Assembly: GCA_021812865.1 (NCBI GenBank) | Contig: JAKAMP010000141.1 | Location: 1 to 7,127, forward strand | Origin: Bacteroidota bacterium | Lineage (GTDB): Bacteria > Bacteroidota > Bacteroidia > Bacteroidales > JAAYUG01 | Direction of reading: 5' to 3' | DNA length: 7,127 bases | Part shown: positions 6,538 to 7,127 of the stretch, in pieces | How the letters are laid out: every line of letters begins with the position of its first letter | Position numbering within the stretch: the first letter of the stretch is position 1 | The notes under the pieces: generated by a model | Seen by the model: only the letters and a program-made list of their open reading frames with translations | Database searches by the model: none | What the model was told of the DNA's origin: nothing | Program-made: the position numbers and the translations under genes

Positions 6538-6565
6538 TTGAACACAAACGATCAAAACCGTTCAA
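6538..6565. repeat. Inverted repeat TTGAAC-N16-GTTCAA
   Basis: TTGAAC (6538-6543) and GTTCAA (6560-6565) are perfect inverted six-base arms separated by 16 bases. The downstream arm is part of a box (CGTTCAAT) that also occurs upstream of the first paralog, at the same distance (46 bases) from the -33 position. A regulator site is plausible but unproven. Confidence 0.4.
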
Positions 6566-6605
6566 TTCCCGGCTACCCTGAGCGGCTGCAAATAAATGTA
6601 AAATA

Positions 6606-6632
6606 CTGTATTTCTGTTATTTACACCATATG
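6606..6632 (+). promoter_or_regulatory. Probable promoter region of the second secreted paralog
   Basis: This stretch lines up without gaps with the promoter of the first paralog. CTG (6606-6608) takes the place of TTG, there are 17 bases between, and CCATATG (6626-6632) takes the place of TACTTTG. TTATTTACA (6617-6625) just before the -7 position and GGCA just after the promoter core are identical. The -7 box is poor on its own, so the case rests on the shared layout. It may be weaker or depend on an activator. Confidence 0.4.
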
Positions 6633-6670
6633 GCATAAAAAATGAACCTTATGGGTACAACCCTATCTAT

Positions 6671-6680
6671 CGGAGGATAA
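6671..6680 (+). promoter_or_regulatory. Strong ribosome binding site CGGAGGATAA of the second paralog
   Basis: These ten bases are identical to the site before the first paralog, and in both cases four bases separate them from ATG. It fixes the start of the second paralog at 6685. Confidence 0.8.
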
Positions 6681-6684
6681 GAAA

Positions 6685-7127
6685 ATGAAAACCCAACGAA
6701 CCCATTTACTGAAAGTCACAGTTACCCTGGTTTCCCTGGTAATATTCGTTTCCATCTCAGCCCTCAGGGCACAGGACAATCATTATAAGCCCGATTTCAT
6801 CAGGCAGATGGTTTACCAACTTTCGTCTGAAGTGATTGACCGTTCAGGACTGATCAAACTTACGATGAAGCAGTCCGAAACCCATTTAAACGAAGAGATG
6901 CTCATTCACTGGAATATACCTGTCAACCATCCAGTATATTCATCCAGTACCGATGAATCGGAAAGAATGCCCCTGGAAGAATTTCTTCTGAAAGCAGCCC
7001 AGTCATACCAGGCCGCGACAAGTTTTGATTACGGGAACGAGCAGGCAGATCAACCTACAGACGTTGGGAGCGAACTGGAAGAATTGCTCATCAGGGCGGC
7101 CCGGCCATATGATCCGGGATCTTTCTC
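6685..7127 (+). CDS. Exported repeat protein, second tandem paralog (3' end outside window)
   Basis: The frame is open for 147 codons to the right edge. Residues 1-29 are a signal peptide: a basic start (MKTQRTHLLK), a hydrophobic core (VTVTLVSLVIFVSIS) and a likely cut after ALRA before Gln30. The mature protein opens with QDNHYKPDFIRQMVYQLSSE, which matches the first paralog at 14 of 18 positions over the HYxxDFIxQMVYQLSxEV block. At least two repeats follow, LEEFLLKAAQSYQAATSFD from L97 and LEELLIRAARPYDPGSF from L131, 34 residues apart. The region between the conserved block and the repeats differs clearly from the first gene, and no cysteine is seen in the visible part. The DNA of the conserved block differs mostly at silent third positions, which suggests selection on the protein. 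It has its own ribosome binding site and promoter-like region. Function is unknown. Confidence 0.88.
   Translation, partial: MKTQRTHLLKVTVTLVSLVIFVSISALRAQDNHYKPDFIRQMVYQLSSEVIDRSGLIKLTMKQSETHLNEEMLIHWNIPVNHPVYSSSTDESERMPLEEFLLKAAQSYQAATSFDYGNEQADQPTDVGSELEELLIRAARPYDPGSF

Larger units (their letters stand above)
6245..6684. other. 440-base intergenic region between the two secreted paralogs
   Basis: No credible gene is seen here. The region holds the terminator of the first paralog (6287-6318), a weak imperfect hairpin (GGCAGTTT at 6367-6374 against AAAC-T-TGCC at 6378-6386), the inverted repeat TTGAAC/GTTCAA (6538-6565), and the promoter-like region and ribosome binding site of the second paralog. 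The stretch 6390-6530 shows nothing I can name. The 71-codon plus-strand frame at 6430-6645 is not supported as a gene. Confidence 0.6.

Noticed and set aside
6430..6645. 71-codon plus-strand frame between the two exported genes
   Set aside because: No ribosome binding site, no recognisable domain, and it runs through the promoter region of the next gene. Its composition looks like translated A+T-rich intergenic DNA.

Overview
The window looks like chromosomal DNA of a Bacteroidota (Bacteroidetes) bacterium, perhaps Bacteroidales-like. The main evidence is a single-chain MurF-alanine racemase fusion, an arrangement characteristic of that phylum. Supporting evidence is the short form of RsmI, the absence of clear Shine-Dalgarno sites before the housekeeping genes, and candidate promoters of the Bacteroidota type (TTG, about 17 bases, TAnTTTG; or TAnnTTTG). 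No tRNA, rRNA, CRISPR array or insertion sequence was found.

Left part, minus strand (1-3768): a bifunctional murF-alr gene is followed after 8 bases by a glycosyltransferase gene that runs off the left edge. The latter has no stop codon across its 1297 visible bases. It reads as a family 2 (WaaE/KdtX-like) glycosyltransferase fused to a GT-B (GT4-like) glycosyltransferase. Together the two genes make an envelope operon: D-Ala supply and the last cytoplasmic peptide-addition step of peptidoglycan, plus probable lipopolysaccharide or surface glycan assembly.

Middle, plus strand (3923-5357): across a 154-base divergent gap lies a two-gene unit. It holds a conserved-looking protein of unknown function with a charged linker (256 aa) and, overlapping it by 8 bases, the 16S rRNA 2'-O-ribose methyltransferase gene rsmI.

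Right part, plus strand (5358-7127): this is the least familiar region. Two tandem genes encode exported proteins that are clearly paralogous. Each has a signal peptide, a conserved block right after it (HYxxDFIxQMVYQLSxEV), and an acidic C-terminal part built from imperfect repeats of the form LExxLxxAxxPYxPxxY, spaced about 28-34 residues apart. The first gene is complete and is followed by a good intrinsic terminator; the second is cut by the right edge. Both carry the same ten-base ribosome binding site at the same distance from ATG. Their promoter regions can be aligned without gaps from a GTTCAAT box down to the -7 region, so they look like independently transcribed, similarly regulated duplicates. 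I do not recognise the family, and its function cannot be read from the sequence.
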